The notes under the pieces are model-generated. The model made no database searches. It was not told the DNA's origin and was given only the letters and a program-made list of their open reading frames with translations. From the NCBI GenBank assembly GCA_030145595.1, contig JAQYVG010000076.1:1-13229 (forward strand): a stretch of DNA of 13,229 bases. The letters are read 5' to 3'. Shown piece by piece: positions 1 to 7,087 of this stretch. Source of the DNA: Desulfobacterales bacterium. GTDB lineage: Bacteria > Desulfobacterota > Desulfobacteria > Desulfobacterales > UBA11574. Position numbers and translations under genes: made by a program. The first letter of the stretch is position 1. Each line of letters starts with the position of its first letter.

Positions 1-81
1 ACTGTTCCGGAAAGAAAGCTGACGCCGTTGCTGGATGCATACAGGCAAAAATATGCCGGCCTTAATTGCTACGGAAAATAA
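1..81 (+). CDS. Possible C-terminal end of an upstream gene (partial)
   Basis: The + frame starting at base 1 is open for 26 codons and ends in TAA at 79-81. The encoded tail ends in ...AGLNCYGK. It stops one base before a perfect hairpin and about 50 bp before the next gene on the same strand, which is where a gene end would be expected. A 26-codon open frame can occur by chance and I recognise no family, so this is a tentative call and no function is given. Confidence 0.35.
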   Translation, partial: TVPERKLTPLLDAYRQKYAGLNCYGK

Positions 82-118
82 ACCCTATAGTTGCATAAAA
101 AATATGCAACTATAGGGT
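82..118. repeat. Perfect 16-bp inverted repeat (hairpin)
   Basis: The arms are 82-97 (ACCCTATAGTTGCATA) and 103-118, a perfect reverse complement, around an AAAAA loop at 98-102. It begins one base after the TAA at 81 and ends just before the GGAGG ribosome binding site of the lipoprotein gene. There is no T-run after it on the + strand. Read on the minus strand it is followed by TTATTTT. It may be a weak terminator, an RNA-stabilising stem or a small palindromic repeat; the sequence does not decide. Confidence 0.8.
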
Positions 119-133
119 AAACCGGAGGTTGTA

Positions 134-568
134 ATGATAAAAAAACGATGGCTACTTCTGCTGATTAGCTTTTGCTTCCTGATTGGATGTGCCGACATTT
201 TTAAGAAGCCGGAAGAAAAATTCAAAAAAATTTCTCTTGGAATGAGCAAAAAAGAAGTATTATCTGCCTTGGGAAAGCCGACGGTTGCAAAAGGTGCCAT
301 ACGAAATAAGTACGCTCAAATAGTCGAGGTCTGGGAATACACACTGGCTTTACTCGCTGATGAGTCTAAAGGAGCTATTGTCGGGAAAAAAACCCTGACG
401 GTTATAACGGCCGGTGCCAGAGCACTTAAAGTTAAATGGGTAAGAAAAGATTTCTGGTTGTATTTTTACGACGACACCCTTGTTCTATGGAGGGAAGTCG
501 GAGATTGGGGCCAAGAGATCGATAGAATATATGAATATAAGTTTGATAAACCGGAGCTAGCTAAATGA
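134..568 (+). CDS. Small BamE/SmpA-like lipoprotein
   Basis: This 144-residue protein starts with a charged MIKKR segment and a hydrophobic stretch ending in the lipobox FLIGC, so Cys19 should be the lipidated N-terminus after signal peptidase II. The mature part contains GMSKKEVLSALGKPT at about residues 36-50, the signature of the SmpA/OmlA (BamE-like) fold, which is used by small envelope lipoproteins. The rest (basic centre, aromatic-rich C-terminus with a WLYFYDD strand) fits a small beta-rich periplasmic domain. The start is supported by GGAGG at 124-128. It is convergent with the regulator at 613-900. BamE itself is shorter and conserved differently, so this is a family-level call; the real role (outer-membrane assembly or other envelope function) is unknown. 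Confidence 0.8.
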   Translation: MIKKRWLLLLISFCFLIGCADIFKKPEEKFKKISLGMSKKEVLSALGKPTVAKGAIRNKYAQIVEVWEYTLALLADESKGAIVGKKTLTVITAGARALKVKWVRKDFWLYFYDDTLVLWREVGDWGQEIDRIYEYKFDKPELAK

Positions 569-612
569 GCGGGCGTAGGTTTTTTACTGCTGAGCCGCTC
601 CATGGATAATCA

Positions 613-900
613 TTAAGAACTAAGGATCCGATAGGTTGGATTACTGATGCGTTCGCTTTTGCAATGCGGGCAGCGACCCGGGCGTGTATAACGTTTCCGA
701 TTTTTAAAAATATAGCCGCACCCCAAACATTGGGAAGGGGTGATTACAAGCTTTTTTCTTTTTGTATTGACAGTGCGTCCAATATGAGCAAGATGCTCAT
801 ACACCTCTTTTTCCCGGATCCTCACCTCCTGGGACATTTCCCTGGCGCTCATCTCCTCTTCTTCCAAAAGCCCGATCATCTGCTTGCGTATGGTTTGCAT
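613..900 (-). CDS. Small HTH and zinc-ribbon putative transcriptional regulator
   Basis: The 95-residue protein has an N-terminal helix-turn-helix-like half (about residues 3-45, with MSAREMSQEV...EKEVYEHLAHI typical of a winged or ArsR-like helix set) and a C-terminal zinc ribbon. The ribbon has Cys58-x2-Cys61 (QCLGCGY) and Cys77-x2-Cys80 (RCPHC). This layout matches the COG3357 type of predicted regulators, small HTH proteins fused to a Zn ribbon that are common in archaea and some Desulfobacterota. The start is supported by GAGG about 8 bases upstream on the minus strand. It appears to be a single-gene unit. Its targets are unknown; DNA binding is inferred from the fold, and the zinc sites are visible directly. 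Confidence 0.8.
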   Translation of the reverse strand: MQTIRKQMIGLLEEEEMSAREMSQEVRIREKEVYEHLAHIGRTVNTKRKKLVITPSQCLGCGYIFKNRKRYTRPGRCPHCKSERISNPTYRILSS

Positions 901-1183
901 TCATGGCCTCGTTTTTAAGATGCAGTATGGTTTTCATTTTTCTTTTTTATTTGACAGGATTAACAGGACCTTCAGGATTTACTTATAATTTTCACATTTT
1001 CCCCCGCTATGCGGGACCCCGATAGCGGAATTTGCGCTTTGCTCCAACAGGCAGGAACGGCTAAAGATTAAAAATCTGGTCAATCCTGTAGATGCCTAAT
1101 ATAAAATAACCTCTGTGGACTCTGTGAGCTCTGCCTGCCCAATGGAATTAAGTTTTGGTTGTTATTCCATCGGGGTGAGAGAT
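901..1183. repeat. Intergenic repeat region with GACAGGATT arrays in inverted orientation
   Basis: No gene is seen here. A left array at 951-980 (TTGACAGGATTAACAGGA... and TTCAGGATTT) faces a right array in opposite orientation at 1070-1090 (ATCTGGTCAATCCTGTAGA). Between them lies a CCCGC-TAT-GCGGG hairpin at 1003-1015 and an overlapping 7-bp pair, 1004-1010 with 1022-1028. A second element with the same layout occurs at 3159-3413. This is a dispersed structured repeat, not coding DNA. Confidence 0.65.
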
Positions 1184-1233
1184 ATAAAAGACCCTTATTA
1201 GGGTCGATATCAGGCCACTCTTTTTAGGAGTGG
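1184..1233 (-). terminator. Candidate terminator hairpins after the NrdR-ribbon gene
   Basis: Two hairpins follow the stop codon at 1259 on the minus strand. The first has stem 1215-1220 with 1228-1233 (CCACTC/GAGTGG). The second has stem 1190-1195 with 1200-1205 (GACCCT/AGGGTC) and a four-base loop, followed on the minus strand by CTTTTATAT. The second is a plausible but modest intrinsic terminator because the T-run is short. Confidence 0.5.
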
Positions 1234-1258
1234 TAATTGATTAGAAACTCGGCTAGGG

Positions 1259-1795
1259 TCAAGCTTTGATATAAACACCGCGCCCAACACGCCTGATTTT
1301 ACCCTGCTTAACGGCCCTGTGAACAGCATTGCTGAGTTTTTTGTCGTCAAATCCTGTCTTGGCCTTCAAGGTTGAAATTCCGACCCCCTTTTTATAGCGG
1401 CGAATAATTTTGAGGACTACCTCCGTGGTAGTTAAAGCGGCTGTTTTACGGACAGCAGGTTTCTGCACCGATGCTTTCTTTTTTGATACCACCCCGGCAG
1501 CCTGAATCCTTTCATGCATGTCCACCTGCGCTGCGAGCTTTTTGGTCTCATTAGATAAGTCTTTTAAGGTCTCTGATATAAACGGCAGAAGCGTCTTTAA
1601 GCTCGTTTTCGTCGATCCGTGTCCGACTTTCTTTTTTATCAAAACAGGAAGCATGTGCTCTTCCGTGGATTCATAGGTTGTAAATCTTTCCGAGCAGAGT
1701 AAACATTCCCGCCGCCGCCGAATGGAAATCCTGTCGCTGGTTAGCCTTGAATCGACCACTTTACTGGTTAAACTTACACAATGCGGGCATTCCAT
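1259..1795 (-). CDS. NrdR-type zinc ribbon fused to a winged-helix-like domain (not NrdR)
   Basis: Residues 1-42 match the N-terminal zinc ribbon of the NrdR repressor: MECPHC (Cys3, Cys6), VVDSRLTSD, then RRRRECLLCSERFTTYE (Cys31, Cys34). After this, true NrdR has an ATP-cone of roughly 100 residues; here it is missing. Residues about 60-95 form a predicted helical segment, 100-120 a basic Lys/Ala/Pro-rich linker (KKKASVQKPAVRKTAA), and 121-178 a compact basic domain (ISTLKAKTGFDDKKLSNAV, ending RRVGRGVYIKA) that reads like a winged helix. With 178 residues it is slightly longer than NrdR. AGGAAG precedes the ATG by about 6 bases. It lies 33 bp after the radical SAM gene on the same strand, probably as one operon. 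DNA binding is likely; control of ribonucleotide reductase is not supported. Confidence 0.75.
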   Translation of the reverse strand: MECPHCVSLTSKVVDSRLTSDRISIRRRRECLLCSERFTTYESTEEHMLPVLIKKKVGHGSTKTSLKTLLPFISETLKDLSNETKKLAAQVDMHERIQAAGVVSKKKASVQKPAVRKTAALTTTEVVLKIIRRYKKGVGISTLKAKTGFDDKKLSNAVHRAVKQGKIRRVGRGVYIKA

Positions 1796-1828
1796 ATCAG
1801 CTTCCTTTCATCTTTTTTCCATAATACC

Positions 1829-2824
1829 TTACGGGCTGATTTCTTCTTTGAGCATGCAGCAGGCAATTTTATATTCGGGTTCACCTTTTTTGTTGTAGCT
1901 CAAATTGTCCGGCTGAACAAGTTTGTTCATCACACACCCTTCAGGGATGTTCAGCCCGAAAAAATCGACCTCGTTTATCTTAGGGGTTTTGATAAGCAAG
2001 TCGTTCTGTATAGCCATGCTGTGTAAGGGAAAGTCTTCGCACAAAGGGCACCGATATACCCGTCCGTTTGGAAAAATGAAATAATTCTCTGCCACGATGC
2101 CGGCGCACTCGAAAATCTCATCGGAGCTCAAAAAAACTTTCGGATATGAAACCGTTATACCGAGTCCGGCAATTTTTTGGGCCACATCAGGAATTATCTT
2201 TAACCACTGTGAGCGCGAAACCTGAAGTTTTTCCTGTCCGGTTTTGACAGATTCTCCCCTCAGGCCGATAACCTGAATGAAAAAACGATTTACTCCCAGA
2301 TCTTTAAGCAAAAGCGGCATTTTGTCAAGCTCATGGATATTCAGCGTGCTTACCGTGTAGATAAGACTTGTTGAAAAACCGGCCTGTACGGCCTTGCGGA
2401 TGCCGGCGATACATTTATCATAAGATTCATGGCCCCGAATCATATCGTTTGTTTTGCGCGTGGCACCATCTAAGCTGAAACTGAAGTAATCGATCTCATG
2501 GGGAGCGACTTTTGACAGGATATCATTAAAGAGATATCCATTGGTATCCACGGTAATAGAGCTGTATCCGATCTTTTTGGCTGATTTTACGGCAGCCGGC
2601 AGATCAGGATGCATTGTAGGTTCTCCGCCCAGGAATATAACATTGGCTGTTTTGTTCTTACTGGCAAACACCTCGAGCCACGCTTTGATGGTCTCTATTG
2701 ACAGCTTCTGTTCTCCGTGCTGCTCTCTGTTGATATAGCAGTGTTTACACTTTAGGTTGCATTGAGTTAGAATATGAAAAAAGATATTTACGGCGTTTTT
2801 TGTAAAGGCTACGGTTTTTTTCAT
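1829..2824 (-). CDS. Radical SAM protein with SPASM-like C-terminal cysteines
   Basis: This 331-residue protein has the radical SAM cluster motif CNLKCKHC (Cys22, Cys26, Cys29), which binds a [4Fe-4S] cluster that cleaves S-adenosylmethionine. It also has the GGEPT motif (66-70) and a further strand signature SFSLDG (115-120). The C-terminal third contains Cys240, Cys259-x2-Cys262 (VYRCPLCEDF), Cys297 and a Cys322-Cys323 pair, suggesting an auxiliary Fe-S site as in SPASM or twitch-type enzymes (peptide maturases such as PqqE/AlbA relatives, or anaerobic sulfatase-maturing-like proteins). The substrate is unknown and no precursor peptide gene was recognised nearby. The only same-strand neighbour is the NrdR-ribbon gene 33 bp downstream. 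A possible ribosome binding site, AGGG about 9 bases upstream of the ATG, lies inside the CTCAATTAGGGTA repeat. Confidence 0.88.
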   Translation of the reverse strand: MKKTVAFTKNAVNIFFHILTQCNLKCKHCYINREQHGEQKLSIETIKAWLEVFASKNKTANVIFLGGEPTMHPDLPAAVKSAKKIGYSSITVDTNGYLFNDILSKVAPHEIDYFSFSLDGATRKTNDMIRGHESYDKCIAGIRKAVQAGFSTSLIYTVSTLNIHELDKMPLLLKDLGVNRFFIQVIGLRGESVKTGQEKLQVSRSQWLKIIPDVAQKIAGLGITVSYPKVFLSSDEIFECAGIVAENYFIFPNGRVYRCPLCEDFPLHSMAIQNDLLIKTPKINEVDFFGLNIPEGCVMNKLVQPDNLSYNKKGEPEYKIACCMLKEEISP

Positions 2825-2829
2825 AACAA

Positions 2830-3090
2830 TACCCTAATTGAGCGAAAGTTGAGGATGCGCTAGATTCGCGGCGTCAAGGGCGTAGCCGTAGTCAGTTACT
2901 GCAAGCCCTTGACAACAAAGAATATGGCGTATCATCGGCTTTCCCGCAGGGTAAACAAAATGAAGATTTGATTTCGTAGTTTATAACTCATTCATACACG
3001 GATTACAACTTACTGGCTTGACACCATATTACACTCTGAAACATTTAATAAAAATTGACTTCTTCATTTTGTTTACGCTCAACTAGGGTA
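2830..3090. repeat. Inverted-repeat-bounded intergenic element
   Basis: This stretch without a gene is bounded by TACCCTAATTGAGC (2830-2843) and its inverted copy GCTCAACTAGGGTA (3077-3090), 13 of 14 pairs matching. Inside are a perfect 16-bp inverted pair, 2951-2966 with 3061-3076 (GTAAACAAAATGAAGA), and a 9-bp pair, 2873-2881 with 2905-2913 (GTCAAGGGC/GCCCTTGAC). No coding frame was recognised. The organisation resembles a small non-autonomous element, but no target-site duplication was confirmed. Confidence 0.6.
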
Positions 3091-3158
3091 AAATCATACT
3101 ATATCAACAGTTGAACTGCAACAGCGAGCCCTTAGAGGGATTAATTGCAGTTTTATAT

Positions 3159-3413
3159 TTGACAGGATTTACAGGATTGACTGGATTTATTGCTTTCTCG
3201 GTTTCCCCCGGTATGCGGGACAGGCAGACGAAACCGAGAAATAACAATCTCACTTTCAGCGAGAACAAAAACCAAAAAATCCGGTGGTATTGTTTGTAGT
3301 GTGGTGTACACCTCCGCGTCAGCGGACTTGGTTTTTCCCCTTTCGTCCCCGCTTTCAGCGGGACAGGCCGGAAAGGGGAAAAGAAAATCCTGAAGATCCT
3401 GAAGATCCTGTCT
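3159..3413. repeat. Structured GACAGGATT repeat element (second copy)
   Basis: The left array at 3159-3188 (TTGACAGGATTTACAGGATT, then GACTGGATTT) faces an inverted array at 3384-3413 (repeated AAGATCCTG). Three hairpins lie between. The first is 3195-3205 with 3230-3240 (TTCTCGGTTTC, perfect 11 bp). The second is 3313-3317 with 3322-3326 (TCCGC/GCGGA). The third is 3333-3344 with 3371-3382 (TTTTCCCCTTTC, perfect 12 bp), enclosing GTCCCCGC/GCGGGAC. Reading frames crossing this region are repeat translations. The layout matches the element at 951-1090. Confidence 0.7.
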
Positions 3414-3525
3414 AAATAAAAAAATTTGCCGTTTTTTGGGTTGGTTGGGGTTGTTGATGAGGCCAAGAATTGCTATAGATAAGATTTGTTGAGATGGCTT
3501 GTAATTGGAAGGAATATAGAAGCAA

Positions 3526-4770
3526 ATGGTCATGCAAAGTATTGCAGGTTTGTTGGTTTTTGCCGGAGTTGCCTGGCTGATCAGTGAGAATCGGGGCCGG
3601 GTTCGGATCACTACTGTGTTGGCCGGAATCGCCATCCAACTGACAGTGGCATTCATTCTGTTAAAACTGCCTGTCTTCAGGGATTTTTTCATATCATTAA
3701 ACCGGCTGGTGTTGTCCCTGGAAGAATCGACCGCCGCCGGTACATCCATGGTGTTCGGCTACCTGGGAGGCGCCCAGCTGCCTTTTGCCGAAAAATATCC
3801 GGGCGCCAGTTTTATTCTGGCCTTTCGCGCCCTGCCCCTGATTCTGGTTATCAGCGCTCTTTCGGCCCTTCTGTTTTACTGGAAAATTCTGCCGCTGGTG
3901 GTCAAAGCCTTTTCCTGGTCTTTGCAAAAGACCATGAGACTGGGCGGTGCCGAGGGACTAGGCGTATCCGCCAATATCTTTGTGGGGATGGTGGAATCGC
4001 CCCTTTTTATTCGTCCCTATCTTGCAGATATGACCCGCAGCGAAATCTTTACGCTGATGACCACCGGCATGGCAACCATCGCCGGAACGGTCATGGTGCT
4101 GTACGCCAGTATCCTGAGCAGCGTCATTCCCGATATCATGGGCCACATTCTGACCGCTTCCATCATCAGCGTACCGGCAGCCGTGACGATCTCGAAAATC
4201 ATGATACCCGAAACCGGCAAACTGACCTCCGGTGAGCTGACGTCTCCGGAACCGGCCTTAAGCGCCATGGACGCCATCACCAAAGGGACCATACAGGGTG
4301 TCCAGCTGCTCGTAAATATCATTGCCATGCTGATTGTACTTGTGGCTCTGGTCCATCTTGTCAATCTGATCCTTGGTCTGCTGCCGAACGTTGGAGGCCT
4401 GCCGGTGTCGCTGCAAAGAATGCTGGGGCTGATTATGGCGCCGGTGGTTTGGCTCATGGGTATCCCCTGGCAGGAGGCTCCCGCAGCCGGCGCCTTGATG
4501 GGAACCAAGACCATCCTGAACGAATTTCTGGCTTACCTGGATATGAGTCGCCTGGCCCCAGGCACCCTGAGCCCTAAAAGCATATTGATCATGACATATG
4601 CCATGTGCGGGTTTGCCAACCCGGGGAGTCTGGGGATCATGATCGGCGGCATGGGGACTATGGCGCCGGAAAGACGCGATGAAATCGTAGCCCTGGGCCT
4701 GCGATCCATTGTCGGCGGTACGCTGGCCACCTGTATGACCGGGGCTGTGGTGGGAATTTTGGGTGGATAG
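3526..4770 (+). CDS. CNT-family concentrative nucleoside transporter
   Basis: This 414-residue, very hydrophobic protein is a full-length member of the concentrative nucleoside transporter family (NupC/vcCNT type), which imports nucleosides with Na+ or H+. The N-terminal part has SENRGRVRITTVLAGIAIQ (Nucleos_tra2_N-like), the centre the gate-type domain, and the C-terminus NEFLAYLD (332-339), CGFANPGSLGI (361-371) and MAPERRDEI. Glu333, Asn365 and Ser368 fall where Vibrio CNT uses E332, N368 and S371. The usual GQTE loop reads GMVES here (154-158): Glu157 is kept but the Gln-Thr pair is Met-Val, so base recognition may differ. GGAAGGA lies about 12 bases before this ATG; a second ATG two codons later (3532) is possible. 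It stands alone between repeat-filled spacers. Family is clear; the nucleoside specificity is not. Confidence 0.92.
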   Translation: MVMQSIAGLLVFAGVAWLISENRGRVRITTVLAGIAIQLTVAFILLKLPVFRDFFISLNRLVLSLEESTAAGTSMVFGYLGGAQLPFAEKYPGASFILAFRALPLILVISALSALLFYWKILPLVVKAFSWSLQKTMRLGGAEGLGVSANIFVGMVESPLFIRPYLADMTRSEIFTLMTTGMATIAGTVMVLYASILSSVIPDIMGHILTASIISVPAAVTISKIMIPETGKLTSGELTSPEPALSAMDAITKGTIQGVQLLVNIIAMLIVLVALVHLVNLILGLLPNVGGLPVSLQRMLGLIMAPVVWLMGIPWQEAPAAGALMGTKTILNEFLAYLDMSRLAPGTLSPKSILIMTYAMCGFANPGSLGIMIGGMGTMAPERRDEIVALGLRSIVGGTLATCMTGAVVGILGG

Positions 4771-4790
4771 CTTTATTATGTCCTGAAAAA

Positions 4791-5126
4791 CCTGGTCCTC
4801 TAGGCCGGATCAGAGATACCTGGCTCTGCCTTAGAGTTTTGAGTCCAAAATCGCAAATTCCAAGCACTAAATTACAAATAAATCACAAAATCCAATATTC
4901 AATCGTTCGACCTAGAGGCTCTCGACAGGTGACCAAAACCTTCCAGGACGAGACCTTGTTTGGCCTCCGGCCAGTAGGGGCATCGGGCCTACGCCCCGGA
5001 GGGATTTTCGAATTTCGGTCATTGTTATTTATTTGACATTTGGTATTTGATATTTGGAATTTAATTTGCTCCATTTGAGATAGGTGCACTCCTATGGGGT
5101 GAAATCAAAGCCAGGTCCTCTGGGCC
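4791..5126. repeat. Repeat-filled spacer with AAATTCC / GGAATTT inverted arrays
   Basis: No gene is seen in the 391 bp between the transporter and the polyferredoxin gene. A 16-bp direct repeat (CCTGGTCCTCTAGGCC at 4791-4806 and CCAGGTCCTCTGGGCC at 5111-5126, 14 of 16 identical) flanks an AT-rich degenerate inverted repeat. The left arm is about 4853-4905 (CAAATTCCAAGCACTAAATT) and the right arm about 5007-5068 (ATTTGATATTTGGAATTTAA). GC-rich hairpin sequence sits between them at 4964-5002 (CCTCCGG/CCGGAGG, with GGGGC/GCCCC inside). Confidence 0.6.
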
Positions 5127-5132
5127 ATTATT

Positions 5133-5161
5133 CTTTATTTTGTTTGCTCTCAATTAGGGTA
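5133..5161. repeat. Third copy of the CTCAATTAGGGTA end sequence
   Basis: These 29 bases (ending CTCAATTAGGGTA) match 3062-3090 at 25 of 29 positions and directly abut the stop codon of the polyferredoxin gene. Together with the inverted copy at 2830-2843, it is the third occurrence in the window of the same end motif. Confidence 0.6.
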
Positions 5162-7087
5162 TCAGCCCATATAGAGCTTTAGTAATAAATTGACCACCAA
5201 AAGGGCAAACAGGGAAGGGAGGATCATTATCCGGACGCGTTTGGATGGTTCCTGAACGAGATTTTTAAGCCCGAGATAACCTCTGCTCAGGCCAAAATAC
5301 AGCCCGGCCAACAAAATGCCGCCTTGGATCAAGGGAATCCATTCCGGATAAAGAGGGTTGAAGGGATAATCCGCGGTGCCAAAGAGGTTCCATCCCAGAC
5401 CCAGGGGATCGGATATCACCGACAGGATATAATTATAGTTGATCATGACCGCCGGCAGGCTAAAGGCGATCCAGGCAAAAATGCCGACCGGAATCAGGGT
5501 GTATACAAGTTTCAGCGTAACGGTACGATCGTCTGCCGGCCTGCCGGCCAGACGGTTGGCCCCTTTGGCGGTAAGCGCAAAGAGTCCGGGGAATATTAGC
5601 AGTGCAAGGGTCCAGATTGAGGCCAGATATATTAAAAAAGGGATAATCTGTCCGCTTTCGGTCACATTGGCCGCATCTTTGATGAAGCCCCAGGGCCCCA
5701 GCATGGTAATGCTGAAGGCAATGGCCACCACCAGCATAATAATTACGTTGAACATCTCGTCATAGCCGCGCAGTGTTCGGTCCGAGCCAAAGGGTCTGAA
5801 GAAAACCCCCACATTATCCTTGGGGCAGCTCTTGATGCACTCGGTACAAAGCCCGCAGTAATTATTTCGACTCATCTTGCCGATGTACTGATTCCAGGGG
5901 CAGGCCCAACCACCGGGCCCGCCGACAAAACAGCACTTTTCCTTGTGTTTTTTACAGATATCCGGGTCTATGGCACGCACTGCGGTCATGGATGCCATGG
6001 AATAGGTGCCTAAAAATCCGCCCACGGGGCACAGATAAAGACAAAAGACACGCTGCCGGAAAATAAGAGCAAGAATAAGGGTTAGCCCTAAAATAATCAG
6101 GAAAATGATCGCCGTGGCAATGGGGCGTGTGATCAGGATCATGCCAAATGAAATCAGGACCAGAAAGAGAACATTTTGAAGCCACATATTATCCATCTTT
6201 TTGGGCCAGTCTTTTTGAAGCCCGGTAAACCTGTGATGCAGGCGTTTAAACGGCTTTTGAAAGTACTTAACAGTCGTCAGGCGTCTACGGCTGAGCCACT
6301 CGGCCGGTGCCGGCAGCGGACAAACCATGCACCAGATTCTGCCGCCTAAGGGAACGATAATGGCTTTTAAGACAAACCACCAGAGAATCCACACAAAGAT
6401 GATGGCGATATTACGATTACCTACCGGGCTGCCCCACAGGCTGCTGAGGATAAAAAGATAGAATACGATAACATTGGGCAATATAACTAAAAAATGAAAG
6501 TTGCGGTGTTTGACCAGCCGTTTCAGACCCGGCAGGCGATCCAGCATGTTAATTTGTTTGAAGCCGGAAAAACGGGTTGGAGAATCGAACCGTATCAAAA
6601 ATAACACACAAAACACCACCCATATGGATAATGAGACCAAGAGATGATAAGAGGTGTTTGGTCTTACGATCAATTCACCGGTCATAAAGGGATGAAGGTT
6701 TCCGCAGGTTTGGATACATCGGTAGGTGAACTTACCCGGTCTGCTTGCCACAAATTTGGTTGATGACACCCTGTCCCAGTCGGTTATAAGTTTGCCTTTA
6801 TGATCCTGCCATGTGTATTTGCGGAAAGTTACCCCCTGCTTGTTTATAAGTTCAAGCGGGTGTCCATCCAGAAAAAAACCGTGGGGAACATCAGCAGAAG
6901 CCATACTTAATGCAATTGTATCACCTTTATTGACGACAATCCTTGCAGGAGAGTAGCTGTATTTTCTGGCTTCCAATAAGATCTTATGCGTGCGGGGCTT
7001 TATGGGCAAGAAGGCCAGGGAAAGGGGAAGAATTACTGCCAGTTCAAAGCTCAATAGAATCACAAGCCATGTTTTTTTTCTGCTCAT
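5162..7087 (-). CDS. Fusion of a CuA-type cupredoxin to a NapH-like membrane polyferredoxin
   Basis: The 641-residue protein starts with a membrane helix (about 5-27) followed by a periplasmic cupredoxin domain (about 35-143). That domain carries a complete CuA site: His69 in VPHGF and C124-x3-C128-x3-H132-x2-M135 (CIQTCGNLHPFM), as in cytochrome oxidase subunit II and NosZ. A NapH/NosR-type membrane part follows, with about ten more helices. Its CxxCP (Cys253, Cys256), CLYLCP (Cys349, Cys353), extra cysteines 378, 385, 386 and 396, and a ferredoxin motif C411-x2-C414-x2-C417-x3-C421-P should lie on the cytoplasmic side. The fusion could move electrons between cytoplasmic-face [4Fe-4S] clusters and periplasmic CuA; this is inferred. 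A stop codon two codons upstream fixes the ATG as first start, although no clear ribosome binding site precedes it. It follows the small CuA gene by 198 bp and is probably in the same operon. Confidence 0.88.
   Translation of the reverse strand: MSRKKTWLVILLSFELAVILPLSLAFLPIKPRTHKILLEARKYSYSPARIVVNKGDTIALSMASADVPHGFFLDGHPLELINKQGVTFRKYTWQDHKGKLITDWDRVSSTKFVASRPGKFTYRCIQTCGNLHPFMTGELIVRPNTSYHLLVSLSIWVVFCVLFLIRFDSPTRFSGFKQINMLDRLPGLKRLVKHRNFHFLVILPNVIVFYLFILSSLWGSPVGNRNIAIIFVWILWWFVLKAIIVPLGGRIWCMVCPLPAPAEWLSRRRLTTVKYFQKPFKRLHHRFTGLQKDWPKKMDNMWLQNVLFLVLISFGMILITRPIATAIIFLIILGLTLILALIFRQRVFCLYLCPVGGFLGTYSMASMTAVRAIDPDICKKHKEKCCFVGGPGGWACPWNQYIGKMSRNNYCGLCTECIKSCPKDNVGVFFRPFGSDRTLRGYDEMFNVIIMLVVAIAFSITMLGPWGFIKDAANVTESGQIIPFLIYLASIWTLALLIFPGLFALTAKGANRLAGRPADDRTVTLKLVYTLIPVGIFAWIAFSLPAVMINYNYILSVISDPLGLGWNLFGTADYPFNPLYPEWIPLIQGGILLAGLYFGLSRGYLGLKNLVQEPSKRVRIMILPSLFALLVVNLLLKLYMG

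Noticed and set aside
567..600. GAGCGG / CCGCTC pair as a terminator between the convergent genes
   Set aside because: Only 6 bp of stem with a 22-base loop and no following T-run.
1259..1795. Bona fide NrdR repressor
   Set aside because: The zinc ribbon matches but the ATP-cone is absent and the C-terminus is a different basic domain.
3153..3749. A 198-codon minus-strand frame across the spacer and transporter start
   Set aside because: It mostly translates the repeat element and the antisense of the transporter; no domain and no plausible start context.
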